Assembly: GCA_964573255.1 (NCBI GenBank)
Contig: CAZNJB010000008.1
Span: 1-64,000, forward strand
DNA: 64,000 bases
Source: CAYNUJ01 sp964573255
GTDB lineage: Bacteria; Bacteroidota; Ignavibacteria; Ignavibacteriales; Melioribacteraceae
Direction of reading: 5' to 3'
Below are positions 26,501-35,328 of the stretch, piece after piece (position 1 is the first letter of the stretch; each line of letters starts with the position of its first letter). Both the position numbers and the translations under genes were made by a program. The notes under the pieces are model-generated. The model did no database searches and was not told where the DNA came from. It saw nothing but the letters and a program-made list of their open reading frames with translations.

Positions 26501-26781
26501 ATTTCCAGTTCGTCCAATGTTTGCACTGTTTTAAGCTCTATGTACCGGGCACCGTAAAGCCAGGCAAGTATAATGTTTTGCGACATTTGTGTATGCGGAC
26601 CAGCTGCAACTCCAACGGGAGTTTCGAGCAGTTGTCCGTAACGCTTGAATCTGTAAGGGTGATTATTATCGGGAGTGAAAAATAATTCTTTTGAAAATCC
26701 GAAAACCTTATCGTTTTCTAAATTTGTTAAAATCCATTTAAGCAGTCTGTCAATCGGGTATGTGTAAAGTTTATCGCTCAT
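23563..26781 (-). CDS. ygfK: YgfK-type iron-sulfur flavoprotein (putative selenate reductase subunit)
   Basis: This 1072-residue cytoplasmic protein has the YgfK layout: a dihydroorotate-dehydrogenase-like barrel (about 1-390, with VGVAAGPHTQM), a cysteine block CIHAPCVATC, a glutamate-synthase-small-subunit-like FAD/NADPH part (GAGPAGLSAAYF and GGGLSAVDAARTAKRL) and C-terminal [4Fe-4S] ligands CDDICNICVTVCP and CNECGNCATFCP. The E. coli homologue lies among purine catabolism and molybdenum hydroxylase genes and is linked to selenate reduction, but its reaction is not settled. The ATG at 26781 is preferred to a GTG two codons upstream. It stands alone between rdgB and a divergent helicase gene. 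Confidence 0.9.
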   Translation of the reverse strand: MSDKLYTYPIDRLLKWILTNLENDKVFGFSKELFFTPDNNHPYRFKRYGQLLETPVGVAAGPHTQMSQNIILAWLYGARYIELKTVQTLDELEIAKPCIDMTDEGFNCEWSQELKIHQSFDEYLNAWIIIHLLKDKFGWDQEEAGFIFNISVGYNLEGIKKPNVQWFLDKMKNCEEELSEKIEILAEIYPRIKDIHIPSRMSDNVTLSTMHGCPPDEIENIVNYLIKERKLHTAVKLNPTLLGAEKVREILNDKLGFPLTVPDEAFGHDLKWDDAVAMIERLRITAVEEGVEFGLKLTNTLESLNIERFLPGSEKMVYMSGRALHPISINLAARLQDKFNGELDISFSAGVDAFNVADTLKCNLRPITVCSDLLKPGGYSRLSQYFDELDKAFSNVNASSIEEFVIKSSDGKSNLIDASLNNLTQYAEEVTGDNRYKKTSFKYDNIKTNRELTVFDCIHAPCVATCAISQDIPEYMYHTANGEFEKAFKVIEKTNPLPNITGMVCDHLCQSKCTRINYDTPLLIREIKRFISDKVSADFSLKPKESLGVRAAIIGAGPAGLSAAYFLALEGVQVDVYESKSFAGGMASDAIPVFRITEDAINRDIENIKSLGVKFHFKTRIDKDRFERIREESDYIFISVGAQKGKRLNIEGDELPGVYDQLTFLADALHNEAPELGKRVAIIGGGLSAVDAARTAKRLTGKDGKVTVVYRRTKNEMPCGWEEAEIMEEEGIEILVLASPVAITKTENGLNLRCIKMQLSDYDADGRRKPIPIPNSDFNLEFDSIITAIGQEIVLDFFPDDKLIVDETTYETQITNIFAGGDAVRGADSLINAIADGQKVSKTILSRIEKELNLNLIHAQKLDDAGFQKKLSKREFGIDIPSIPLEQRNSFDLVHPLLTVEEAMAEASRCLYCDDICNICVTVCPNIANIAIKTEPLDIKIPGSNKTYKIEQTNQIINIGDFCNECGNCATFCPTSGAPYKVKPKFYLSKESFNLEDNCYYLEEGKLYFKKNGNIATLSKTDNKIIYENGCKVVYDYQFNLLEGEYPAKEEVNKIVEMFYLLKELEQSSFCN

Positions 26782-27014
26782 AAGCACCGAAATATTTGAA
26801 TATCATAAATTTAATGGTACAATATATATATCAATTTTAAGGTTAACAATATTTATTGGAGCGCTATTTTTTATTCTGATTAAAAAATAAAAAACTTCAT
26901 TTATTTTATTATTAATTGATTATCTTGTAACGTGAAATTTCAATTTTAATTTTGTCCGGCCATAAAACCTCCGACAGTGAAATGAAATCCAATTTTAAAT
27001 AATATTATAATTAC

Positions 27015-27033
27015 ATTCGCACTATGTGTGAAT
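27015..27033. promoter_or_regulatory. Imperfect 19-base palindrome upstream of the DEAD-box gene
   Basis: Half-sites ATTCGCAC and GTGTGAAT around TAT, with one mismatched pair, end 22 bases before the helicase ATG. It could be an operator or a small 5' UTR hairpin. The rest of 26782-27055 is AT-rich with no gene seen. Confidence 0.3.
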
Positions 27034-27055
27034 AAATTTAAGCAGAAGGAAAAGA

Positions 27056-28753
27056 ATGAAAGCATTTAAGGAATTAGGCGTTCGAGATGAATTATGCAAA
27101 GCAGTTGAAGAACTTGGTTTTGTTGAACCAACGCCTATTCAAAAAAAAGTTATACCTGAAATACTAAACGATGAAAACAAAGACATTATTGCACTTGCTC
27201 AAACAGGTACGGGCAAAACGGCTGCATACGGTTTGCCGTTAATTCAAAAATTAAACAAGCGTTCTAAGAAAGTACAAGTATTGATTATTAGTCCTACTAG
27301 AGAATTATGCGTTCAAATAGCAGAAGATATATCAACGTATTCCAAATATATTTCTTCGGTAAGAGTTACTCCCGTTTACGGTGGATCGGCAATTAACAAG
27401 CAGATTCAAAATGTTAAAAAAGGTAGTCAGATTATCTCAGCAACACCGGGAAGATTAAATGATTTGATTAATCGTGGTGCTGTTGATATTTCTACTGTTT
27501 CGACTGTTGTACTCGACGAAGCTGATGAAATGCTTAATATGGGATTTAAAGAAGAACTCGAATCTATTTTAAGCAATGTTCCCAAAGAGCGCCAGACACT
27601 TTTATTCTCAGCAACAATGCCGGATCATCTTTTACAGATTGCAAAGCGATATATGAAAAAGTCGCTTAATATAACTGCAGGCAAAAAGAATATTGGCGCA
27701 GAAAACGTTGAGCACCAAGTTTATTTTGTCCATTCAAAAGACAGATACATTGCTCTCAAAAGGATAATGGATTATTATCCGGACATTTACGGAATTGTAT
27801 TCTGCCGTACTAAAAAAGAGACTCAGGAAATTGCAGATAAATTATTGAACGATCAATATGATGCAGATGCTTTGCACGGCGATCTTTCACAATTTCAAAG
27901 AGATATTGTGATGAATAAATTCCGGCAGAGACATTTGAAAATATTGGTTGCCACCGATGTTGCCGCTCGTGGATTGGATGTTGAGGATTTGAGTCATATC
28001 ATCAATTATAATTTACCCGATGATTTGGAAGTTTACACGCATCGCAGTGGAAGAACCGGAAGAGCAGGCAAGCATGGTATTTCTATCGTGATTGCCAATT
28101 TAAGAGAGAAGGGTAAATTAAACCAGATTGAAAGACAGATAAACAAAAAATTCGCAAAGATGTCCGTTCCTTCCGGAAAGGAAATTTGCAAGAAACAAAT
28201 CTTTCATCTTGTCAATAAAGTGGAAAACGTAAAAGTTAATTACGAAGATGTGGAAGAATTTTTACCGGATATCTATGAAAAATTGGAGTGGATGAGCCGG
28301 GAGGAATTAATAAAGAGATTTGTTTCCGTTGAATTCAATCGTTACCTCGAATATTATAGGCATATGCCTGATCTGATTGATCCCAAAGAAGGAAAATCCA
28401 AATCTTCTAAAAGTGGTGGAGCAGCCCAATATACAAGGTACTTCTTAAATATCGGCAAAAAGGAACAACTCAATCCTCCTAAATTAATCGGATTGGTAAA
28501 TGATTTTACCGGTATAAGAGATATTGATTTAGGCGAAATTGAAATCCAAAATAATTTTTCTTTTTTCGAAGTGGATTCCGAATTCGCTTCATTGGTAGAA
28601 AAAGCTTTTAAAAATAAAACCTATAAGAAAAGACGTTTATTGTTAGAAGTTGCAGCCAAGAAATCTTCCGGTAATCGCGGTTCTAAAAGAAATAAAAGGA
28701 CGGATAGAAGAGAGAAAAAAAATCAAAAAAGAAAAAAGAGATATAGCTATTAA
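27056..28753 (+). CDS. deaD: DEAD-box RNA helicase with DbpA-type RNA-binding domain
   Basis: This 565-residue ATP-dependent RNA helicase is used in ribosome assembly, RNA turnover or cold response. Motifs in order are AQTGTGKT (Walker A), PTREL, DEAD, SAT and HRSGRTGRAG. The RecA-like core ends near 370, an RNA-binding DbpA-like domain follows (about 470-530, GIRDIDLGEIEI), and the last 30 residues are very basic (KRNKRTDRREKK). A Shine-Dalgarno AGAAGGAAA precedes the ATG. The MocA-like gene starts 12 bases later. Confidence 0.92.
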   Translation: MKAFKELGVRDELCKAVEELGFVEPTPIQKKVIPEILNDENKDIIALAQTGTGKTAAYGLPLIQKLNKRSKKVQVLIISPTRELCVQIAEDISTYSKYISSVRVTPVYGGSAINKQIQNVKKGSQIISATPGRLNDLINRGAVDISTVSTVVLDEADEMLNMGFKEELESILSNVPKERQTLLFSATMPDHLLQIAKRYMKKSLNITAGKKNIGAENVEHQVYFVHSKDRYIALKRIMDYYPDIYGIVFCRTKKETQEIADKLLNDQYDADALHGDLSQFQRDIVMNKFRQRHLKILVATDVAARGLDVEDLSHIINYNLPDDLEVYTHRSGRTGRAGKHGISIVIANLREKGKLNQIERQINKKFAKMSVPSGKEICKKQIFHLVNKVENVKVNYEDVEEFLPDIYEKLEWMSREELIKRFVSVEFNRYLEYYRHMPDLIDPKEGKSKSSKSGGAAQYTRYFLNIGKKEQLNPPKLIGLVNDFTGIRDIDLGEIEIQNNFSFFEVDSEFASLVEKAFKNKTYKKRRLLLEVAAKKSSGNRGSKRNKRTDRREKKNQKRKKRYSY

Positions 28754-28765
28754 AAGCATTTTGTT

Positions 28766-29374
28766 ATGAGTGGATCAAATAGAACCACAGTTGGATTAAT
28801 AATCTCTGCCGGCTTCTCCGGAAGGATGAAAACTTTTAAGCCGTTATTAAATTATAACGGCAAGTCTTTTTTAATGACTATTATCGATAAGCTTTCTCCT
28901 GTTTGTGAATCAATTTTTGTTGTAACCGGTTACAACAAAAAAATGATTGAAGAACATCTGGCGGATAATTTGGACGATCTAAAAAATAGAATTGATATTG
29001 TTTATAACGATAATTTTGAAATGGGAATGTTTTCGTCTCTTCAAAAGGGACTTTCACAATGCGGTAATGCCGATTGGGTTTTATATCATTTTGTAGATCA
29101 ACCGGATTTACCGACTGAGTTTTACTATGAATTTATTGATGAGATCGATGATACTTATGATTGGATTCAGCCTATGAATGAAGGACGAAAAGGGCATCCT
29201 ATTCTATTTTCAAAAAATTGCTATTCAACTATATTACAAACACCAGCAGATTCCAATTTGCGTGATGTTTCTGCAAATATTACAAAAAAGAAATATTGGG
29301 ATTGTGCATACAAGCAAATCTTTTCCGATATCGACACGCAAGAAGATTATTTAAAGATTAAACCTACCCCGTAA
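28766..29374 (+). CDS. MocA/MobA-like nucleotidyltransferase
   Basis: This 202-residue protein has the nucleotidyltransferase fold of MocA, the cytidylyltransferase that makes molybdopterin cytosine dinucleotide, or a related NTP transferase. The N-terminal GLIISAGFSGRMKTFKPLL contains the SGRM.x.K nucleotide loop, and HFVDQPDLP is the metal-binding Asp motif. The partner molybdenum hydroxylase is absent here, so the exact substrate is open. It follows the helicase gene closely. Confidence 0.75.
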   Translation: MSGSNRTTVGLIISAGFSGRMKTFKPLLNYNGKSFLMTIIDKLSPVCESIFVVTGYNKKMIEEHLADNLDDLKNRIDIVYNDNFEMGMFSSLQKGLSQCGNADWVLYHFVDQPDLPTEFYYEFIDEIDDTYDWIQPMNEGRKGHPILFSKNCYSTILQTPADSNLRDVSANITKKKYWDCAYKQIFSDIDTQEDYLKIKPTP

Positions 29375-29380
29375 AGCAGT

Positions 29381-30049
29381 TTAAAGAGATTCGCTTCGTT
29401 TACTTATATCCCGGAATTCATCATCGGTAAATAAATTCATTGCGTGGGTGAAAAGAATGTTTTCTTCTCGGAATATGTGCAGTTTCATCGTTTCCACCAC
29501 TGCTATACCTTGATTAAACGCCGCTTCGAATGTAATATCCCTTGACTGTTTATCCGGCAATCTGGAGCCGAGTCCTAAAAAATTAAAGACAACCGCCACA
29601 GCTTGAGCGGTTTTAATATGCTCGTCTTCCATCAAGTTAATAGCAGTAACGGACGAATTTTTTGAATTATGCTCGCCTATTTCAATCAATTTTTTATGGA
29701 GCAGCGGAAACAGAAGTTTCTCCTCCTTAAGATTGTGTAAGGGAACGTTTTCATCGAAGAAGGAAAATAAATTTTTAAATTTTCTATCAATCTCATCGCT
29801 GAAAATCCAACCGTTATTTCTCCAATCGATTAACGCTTCTTCAAAATCCCTTAACACACCGGAGAATTTTTTATGCTCGTCGGTCAGTTTTTGTAAAAAG
29901 GGATGCATTTTTTCATATTCGACAGCTTCAATATTTTGCGGATCATATGCATCCGGTGGATCCATCGGTGAAAGTTCTTCTGAACTTTCTTTTTCCACGA
30001 ACCTTTTTATCGGATCGTCTTTCAGTTTATCTTTCAAAATATTATCCAT
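29381..30049 (-). CDS. Hemerythrin-domain protein
   Basis: This 222-residue cytoplasmic protein has a hemerythrin/HHE four-helix pattern: DEHKKFSGVL, PLHNLKEEKLLFP, MEDEHIKTAQ and HIFREENILF supply the repeated His and HxxxE metal ligands of a di-iron centre. The first 50 residues are charged and probably disordered. Such proteins bind O2 or NO or repair iron-sulfur clusters. Its place downstream of the nitrate transporter genes and next to DoxX suggests protection against nitrosative or oxygen stress during nitrate respiration; this is inferred. Confidence 0.83.
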   Translation of the reverse strand: MDNILKDKLKDDPIKRFVEKESSEELSPMDPPDAYDPQNIEAVEYEKMHPFLQKLTDEHKKFSGVLRDFEEALIDWRNNGWIFSDEIDRKFKNLFSFFDENVPLHNLKEEKLLFPLLHKKLIEIGEHNSKNSSVTAINLMEDEHIKTAQAVAVVFNFLGLGSRLPDKQSRDITFEAAFNQGIAVVETMKLHIFREENILFTHAMNLFTDDEFRDISKRSESL

Positions 30050-30095
30050 TTTTTTAGAACAATTAACAACAATAAATATTAGAGTTACAATCGGA

Positions 30096-30536
30096 TTATG
30101 TTTCTAAACTTCTCGTATCCCTTTTCGCTTTCAAATACTCCTCGACAGAAAGTGTTCCCGAACCAAAAACGGAAAAGATTAGCAAAAGAACCAGCACGAG
30201 AATCGATAACTCCAATGACTGCCCTTTGTCCAATAATCCTTGATGAAGATGAACAAAGAAGACTGCACCGAAGAGAATGGGAGTTTGAAGTAGCGACGCC
30301 CAGCGCGTTGCCAATCCCAATGCCAGGAGTAATCCGCCGATTATATGTGCAACGATTACAAAAGAATACCACCAATACCATTGCTGAGCATCGGCAAGTT
30401 GTATTATTTTCGAGGGATCAGAGCTTAATACCAATCCCCTTACAAAAAGAGCAAGCCCAAGAAATATTCGAATAATCGAATATGCATATTCCCTGTTGCC
30501 TTCCAGCCTATCAAATACGGAAGTTTCTGTTTTCAT
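30096..30536 (-). CDS. DoxX-family membrane protein
   Basis: This 146-residue protein has four transmembrane helices in the DoxX family pattern (RIFLGLALFVRGLVL, IIGGLLLALGLATRWA, PILFGAVFFVH, LELSILVLVLLLIF). Family members act as quinone-linked or accessory membrane proteins; a function cannot be given here. It precedes the hemerythrin gene by 46 bases, in the same direction. Confidence 0.8.
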   Translation of the reverse strand: MKTETSVFDRLEGNREYAYSIIRIFLGLALFVRGLVLSSDPSKIIQLADAQQWYWWYSFVIVAHIIGGLLLALGLATRWASLLQTPILFGAVFFVHLHQGLLDKGQSLELSILVLVLLLIFSVFGSGTLSVEEYLKAKRDTRSLET

Positions 30537-30700
30537 TTTCTCCTCTCGGAATTAAGTTTATTAAATTCCTATTTAAAATTATATACTTTTTAACGAAGTT
30601 ACTTAAAAAATTTTAATCGTTTAAATTTTACAAACTTCAACTTCAAGTATTATTAAAGTTCCTTAAGGAGAACAGTAAATTATTATCTCAGAATTCCCAT

Positions 30701-32305
30701 TTAAGGATTTTTAATTTCCGCATTTTTTCTGGTATAGTAGTACCAATTTAATCCCAAACAAACAGCATAATAAAGAGCAAATCCGTAAAGAGCATATTCA
30801 GGAGTTCCGTTTTTAATTTGCTGTCCGAAAACTTTTGGTATAATAAACGCACCGTATGCAGCAATGGCTGAAGTCCAGCCAAGTACCGGTCCCGCTTGCT
30901 CTTTATTGAAAATATAAGGAATACTTCTGAATGTTGAACCGTTGCCGATTCCAGTAGTAATAAACAAAATCATAAAACAAATAAAGAAGGGCCACCAATA
31001 TTCTTCCGGAGTTGCACTGTTTTTAGCTAAAATAATAAAGTAAGCAACGAGCAATGTTGCAATTATCTGCGCAACAGTACTATAACCGGTAACTTTGGAA
31101 CCGCTATTAATCTTATCTGAAAGCCAACCTCCCACCGGACGGATTAACGCACCTAAAACCGGACCGATAAATACCCACATCAAAAAGTCTGGTGCGTTAG
31201 GATTCACGTACGTTGGGTCTGCCGGATTAGAATAAACGAAAACATCTTGACTCAACTTCGGAAACGCCGCAGAGAAGCCAATAAAAGAACCGAAAGTCAT
31301 TGTGTAAATTATCGTCATTATCCAATTATGCTTGTTATTGAATATGGCGAATTGTTTATTCAGATTATCCTTTATTTCTCCCGGCGTGGCATATTTCATT
31401 AAAATCACAGCTAAAATAATTACAACGGGAAGTACAATCCACATATTTATTTTCAGCCCAATGAGCAAATAAGCTCCGAAAGCTGCAGCAACAAGTCCTA
31501 GAATAATTAAATACAAAGTTTTTGCAACGCCTTGCAGAGTACTCGGAAGTTTCGGCGTTCCTGTAATAACATTATTCATTCCGAAAAAGGCCGCTATAGT
31601 TGCTATTACCAAGGGAGGAACCCAAACCCAGCCTGCATTCTGAACGCCGGAAAGTGCTTCACCCACAACAACAGCTCCGTCTTTTCCGATTGCAGGAAAT
31701 AAAAATATTCCCATTACCCACGGAATCGTTTTTTGCATAACACCAACGCCAAGGTTGCCAATACCGGCATTCAATCCGAGAGAAGTTCCCTGCATTCTTT
31801 TAGGGAAAAAATAACTTATATTGCTCATCGAAGAAGCGAAATTCCCACCACCGAAACCGGAAAGAGCCGCTAATACAGCGAAAGTCATATACGGCGTATT
31901 TACATCCTGCAGCGCAAATCCAACTCCCACGGCGGGAATAAGCAATAACGCCGTAGTAACAAAAATTACATTCCTTCCGCCACCAAGCGAAATTAAAAAC
32001 GAATTCGGAATTCTTAATGTTGCACCGGCAAGACCCGCAATAGCAGGCAGAGTGTAGTAAAGACTATTAATATCCTTTAATTTTGCAGTTATTTCCGCCG
32101 GACTCATATTGTCGGTTATCATACCAAAATTATATCCGAACTCTTTCATTTTGGTAGCAATAATGCTCCACATTATCCAAATTGCAAAAGCAAGAAGGAG
32201 AGCAGGTATCGATATCCAAAGATTTTTATTGGCTATCTTCTTCCCTTTTGAATTCCAAAATTCATTATCCTCTACTCTCCAATCACTTATATTAATTTGC
32301 GACAT
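30701..32305 (-). CDS. narK: NarK-type nitrate/nitrite transporter, copy 1
   Basis: This 534-residue major-facilitator protein has about 12 helices and the two nitrate signature stretches: GGGNFASSMSNISYFFPKR with GLNAGIGNLG in the first half, and GIGNGSTFRSIPYIF in the second. It imports nitrate or exchanges it for nitrite for the adjacent NarGHI reductase. It lies 24 bases downstream of a second narK. Having two copies with different loops matches the NarK1/NarK2 pairs (symporter and antiporter) known in denitrifiers, but which copy does which cannot be told. Confidence 0.9.
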   Translation of the reverse strand: MSQINISDWRVEDNEFWNSKGKKIANKNLWISIPALLLAFAIWIMWSIIATKMKEFGYNFGMITDNMSPAEITAKLKDINSLYYTLPAIAGLAGATLRIPNSFLISLGGGRNVIFVTTALLLIPAVGVGFALQDVNTPYMTFAVLAALSGFGGGNFASSMSNISYFFPKRMQGTSLGLNAGIGNLGVGVMQKTIPWVMGIFLFPAIGKDGAVVVGEALSGVQNAGWVWVPPLVIATIAAFFGMNNVITGTPKLPSTLQGVAKTLYLIILGLVAAAFGAYLLIGLKINMWIVLPVVIILAVILMKYATPGEIKDNLNKQFAIFNNKHNWIMTIIYTMTFGSFIGFSAAFPKLSQDVFVYSNPADPTYVNPNAPDFLMWVFIGPVLGALIRPVGGWLSDKINSGSKVTGYSTVAQIIATLLVAYFIILAKNSATPEEYWWPFFICFMILFITTGIGNGSTFRSIPYIFNKEQAGPVLGWTSAIAAYGAFIIPKVFGQQIKNGTPEYALYGFALYYAVCLGLNWYYYTRKNAEIKNP

Positions 32306-32329
32306 ATCCGGCTCCGTATTATTTAATTT

Positions 32330-33847
32330 TTAAGATGTAACTTCCTGCTCTGTTGATGGCAGTAATTCCACATGTTCCAATGCTTCGCGGGATTCCAATT
32401 TCAGCATACTTTCGGTTGATCGATGCAGAAGCATTAAACAAACAGCAGACAAACCAAGTATGAACATCCAACAGCTTGTCCATAAGCCTGTACCTTCTAA
32501 CAAATAACCGAAAATAATCGGCCCGAAGAATCCTCCGAGTCCTCCTAGCACACCGACCATACCTCCCACAACCCCAACTTCTTCGGGGAAATGATCGGGG
32601 ATCAATTTGTACACACCCGCTTTTCCGATACCCCAAATACTACCTATTAAAATTATCAGAATAGCAAAAATCCATACATTCGCTTGAAAATAAATTCGAG
32701 TAACTCCTTTAGCGAGGAGTTCGTTTTTCTTCACCTTATCCCCAACTTTCACAACCGGTTCCTGCCAAACCTCTTTGGTAGGCAACACTAAAAGCTGGTC
32801 GTCTTTTATTTCGCTTTTATGCGATTTGGAAATCACATCATATTCCTTTTCGCCAACCTTAATTTTCGTATCGGAAACAAACGTAACAACTCCGGCTTTT
32901 TTATTCATTATTCCTCTTCCCGGGGAATAGACTTCCATTCTCGGAATTGTAAGCATTAAACTGATAACAACAGACGATGTGAGAACCCAGAACAACACTC
33001 TTCTGGCGCCCCATTTATCGGACATCCAACCACCCAAGGCGCGTATAACTCCAGAGGGAAAGCTGAATAACGTAGCGAATAATCCCGCAGTAACAAGCGG
33101 TAAATAATATACATTCACAAAATAGGGCACTAACCATTGCGAAAAGGCAACGAAACATCCGAACACTAGGAAATAATAAAGTCCAAATCTCCAAACTCTT
33201 ACATCCTTCAAAGGAAGTAAAAGTTGTTTTATTGTTTTGTTATGTGCGGTGGGCTTTTTGTTTTCGGTAAAAATAAGAAATATCATTCCCATTGTAAAAA
33301 GAGCTATAGCATATATTACCGGTAAATTTCTCCAGCCTTCAATATAAGCTCCGTTGTCAGTTAATTTTTTTAATATAGTGGGTGCAAGTAATGTAGTGAG
33401 AGCTGCCCCTGCGTTCCCGGCTCCGAAAATACCGAGCGCTCTTCCTTGCCAGTGTTTAGGGTACCAAACAGAAGTATATGCAATTCCAATTGCAAAGCTT
33501 ATTCCGGTTAATCCGAAACCGAAACTCGCTAAAGCAAACCATATAAAACTATTGGCATACGAAAGTAAAAACATCGGAATTGAGCTAAAAATTAACAATC
33601 CGGCATAAACAGGCTTACCGCCGTATTTATCCGTTAGAATACCCGCGGGCAATCTGAAAATTGCTCCTGCCAGCACGGGAATTCCCATCAACCATCCTAT
33701 TTCAATCGGTCCCCATTTGAATACTTGATTATCAACTAAAAAAGTAACTAAAACACCGTTTAACATCCAAGCAGCAAAGCAAATTGTAAAAGCGAGGGTA
33801 TTGAAGAATAAAATCTTATGCGCTTTCTTTGTAACTGTTGCTTCCAT
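32330..33847 (-). CDS. narK: NarK-type nitrate/nitrite transporter with inserted soluble domain
   Basis: This 505-residue MFS nitrate transporter has the signatures GAGNAGAALTTLL and GIGKAGVYKLIPDHFP. Residues about 303-387 (numbering from the preferred ATG at 33847) form an 85-residue hydrophilic insertion between helices 9 and 10, a periplasmic loop in the usual topology. Its end, WQEPVVKVGDKVKKNELLAKG, looks like a biotinyl/lipoyl-type hybrid-barrel motif. I recall similar insertions in other Bacteroidota-group NarK proteins but could not check. A GTG two codons upstream is the alternative start. It follows narI and precedes narK copy 1. Confidence 0.88.
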   Translation of the reverse strand: MEATVTKKAHKILFFNTLAFTICFAAWMLNGVLVTFLVDNQVFKWGPIEIGWLMGIPVLAGAIFRLPAGILTDKYGGKPVYAGLLIFSSIPMFLLSYANSFIWFALASFGFGLTGISFAIGIAYTSVWYPKHWQGRALGIFGAGNAGAALTTLLAPTILKKLTDNGAYIEGWRNLPVIYAIALFTMGMIFLIFTENKKPTAHNKTIKQLLLPLKDVRVWRFGLYYFLVFGCFVAFSQWLVPYFVNVYYLPLVTAGLFATLFSFPSGVIRALGGWMSDKWGARRVLFWVLTSSVVISLMLTIPRMEVYSPGRGIMNKKAGVVTFVSDTKIKVGEKEYDVISKSHKSEIKDDQLLVLPTKEVWQEPVVKVGDKVKKNELLAKGVTRIYFQANVWIFAILIILIGSIWGIGKAGVYKLIPDHFPEEVGVVGGMVGVLGGLGGFFGPIIFGYLLEGTGLWTSCWMFILGLSAVCLMLLHRSTESMLKLESREALEHVELLPSTEQEVTS

Positions 33848-33920
33848 AATCACTCTACTCTAATTGTGAAAAAATGTACGCTAATTACAGACCGCAAAAA
33901 AGTCTCAATTGATTGTCTTT

Positions 33921-34649
33921 TCAGTTATTTCGTGGTTGTGTTACGTTCCAAGGAGATTCAGCGCTGCGTATTTTTCTCCTATCCCAATACCAAATTACTT
34001 TCTGATACGGACGCCAAATGTAACTCAGTGGAAATACCAGCATATGAACCAATCTTGTGAACGGAAAAATCATCAGAATAATAAATGCCGTAATTATATG
34101 AAGTTGAACAACAAACGGCAGCATCGATACCGCATCTATTTGCGGATTGAAATAGAAAACTGAAGTAAGATAAGGAGACAATACCGTTGAGAACCAGGAA
34201 GAACCCCAGCGGAAACCGAGAGCTACCCACAAACCTAAGATTATCTGAATAATCAGAAGAGTTTCCAAAATTAAATCCATATAGTTCGTTACTTTCCTTA
34301 CTCTCGGGTTTGTTACTCTTCTATAAATTAAATTTGAAAGCCCGGCTAAGGTCATTACTCCGCCTACAAAAGCACTGATTTCCAAAATCAGAAGACGAAG
34401 CGGTTGCTGGTTCCATGCTAAAATCGCTTTCGGGAAAAGAAACGCGGTCAAGTGACCGAAAAAGAGGAACAAAATTCCCCAGTGAAACGGTAGAGATCCC
34501 CAATACAATCTTTTCGTTTCCAAAAACTGCGATGATAAAGAGGAATATTTAAACTTCTTAGCTTTATACCTGTAAATGGTTCCTACAAAAAACATCAACA
34601 GTGCAACGTAGGGTAACGCAATAAAGAAAATACTATTTAGTGTATTCAT
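33921..34649 (-). CDS. narI: Respiratory nitrate reductase gamma subunit
   Basis: This 242-residue membrane cytochrome b takes electrons from quinol and passes them to NarH. Five helices are visible. The four haem-ligand histidines are His56, His66, His184 and His202, matching the spacing of the E. coli NarI ligands (56, 66, 187, 205) within and nearly between pairs. It begins 4 bases after the narJ stop and is the last structural gene before the transporters. Confidence 0.93.
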   Translation of the reverse strand: MNTLNSIFFIALPYVALLMFFVGTIYRYKAKKFKYSSLSSQFLETKRLYWGSLPFHWGILFLFFGHLTAFLFPKAILAWNQQPLRLLILEISAFVGGVMTLAGLSNLIYRRVTNPRVRKVTNYMDLILETLLIIQIILGLWVALGFRWGSSWFSTVLSPYLTSVFYFNPQIDAVSMLPFVVQLHIITAFIILMIFPFTRLVHMLVFPLSYIWRPYQKVIWYWDRRKIRSAESPWNVTQPRNN

Positions 34650-34653
34650 GATC

Positions 34654-35328
34654 CTAACCTAAATTTTCTATTTCTAATTCATTATTAATTTCAGAAGTAA
34701 AGCTTTTATTGACAGCAATATCGCCAGCATCTTCCTCAAAGAACTCGTCAATTATCACAAGTACGGTTGCTATCGGTTCTCTATAAATTAGGCGATGAAC
34801 AGAATCGTGCTCGATAAGCGTATTGTGATGCTTTATATATATGTTACTCTTCTTCTCAATGTGATCGACTGCAAACTCCGAATAAATTTTCGTTACCGCA
34901 GGTTTAACGAGTAGTTTAATTAAATCCCGACGCAAATTTTCGTCTTTCAATTTCGGTAGCAGCCTCAAAACATTCGGCAAATGATCCGGCAATTCTTTTC
35001 CGCAAGAATTGCCTGCTTTATTATGTTCATTATTTAGATTAACAAGGAGTTCGCCTCTCTTGTAATCATCGCCGAAAAGCACATATCCCAAATCGAGAGT
35101 AGTTATTGCTTGAACGTCGAAGCTTCTTGTATATATTTCCTCCCATAATTTAAGGTCGGTCTTATCAACAAATTCTTTGAAAGGTAAAAATGCCTTCGCC
35201 GCTTTCGGTGAATTATCCGAAAGATAGTCGTATATTTTACCGATTCTTTCTTTGGTAAGCTCGCCCGGATAGCGAAATGCATCGGCAATAACTTCCAACA
35301 TTCTATAATATTTAAGGTTTCCGTTCAT
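34654..35328 (-). CDS. narJ: Nitrate reductase assembly chaperone
   Basis: This 224-residue helical protein of the NarJ/TorD family is needed to insert the molybdenum cofactor and an iron-sulfur cluster into NarG before membrane attachment. It shows LGYVLFGDDYKRGELLVNLN, typical of NarJ. It lies directly between narH (stop adjacent to its start) and narI, the standard order. Confidence 0.9.
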   Translation of the reverse strand: MNGNLKYYRMLEVIADAFRYPGELTKERIGKIYDYLSDNSPKAAKAFLPFKEFVDKTDLKLWEEIYTRSFDVQAITTLDLGYVLFGDDYKRGELLVNLNNEHNKAGNSCGKELPDHLPNVLRLLPKLKDENLRRDLIKLLVKPAVTKIYSEFAVDHIEKKSNIYIKHHNTLIEHDSVHRLIYREPIATVLVIIDEFFEEDAGDIAVNKSFTSEINNELEIENLG

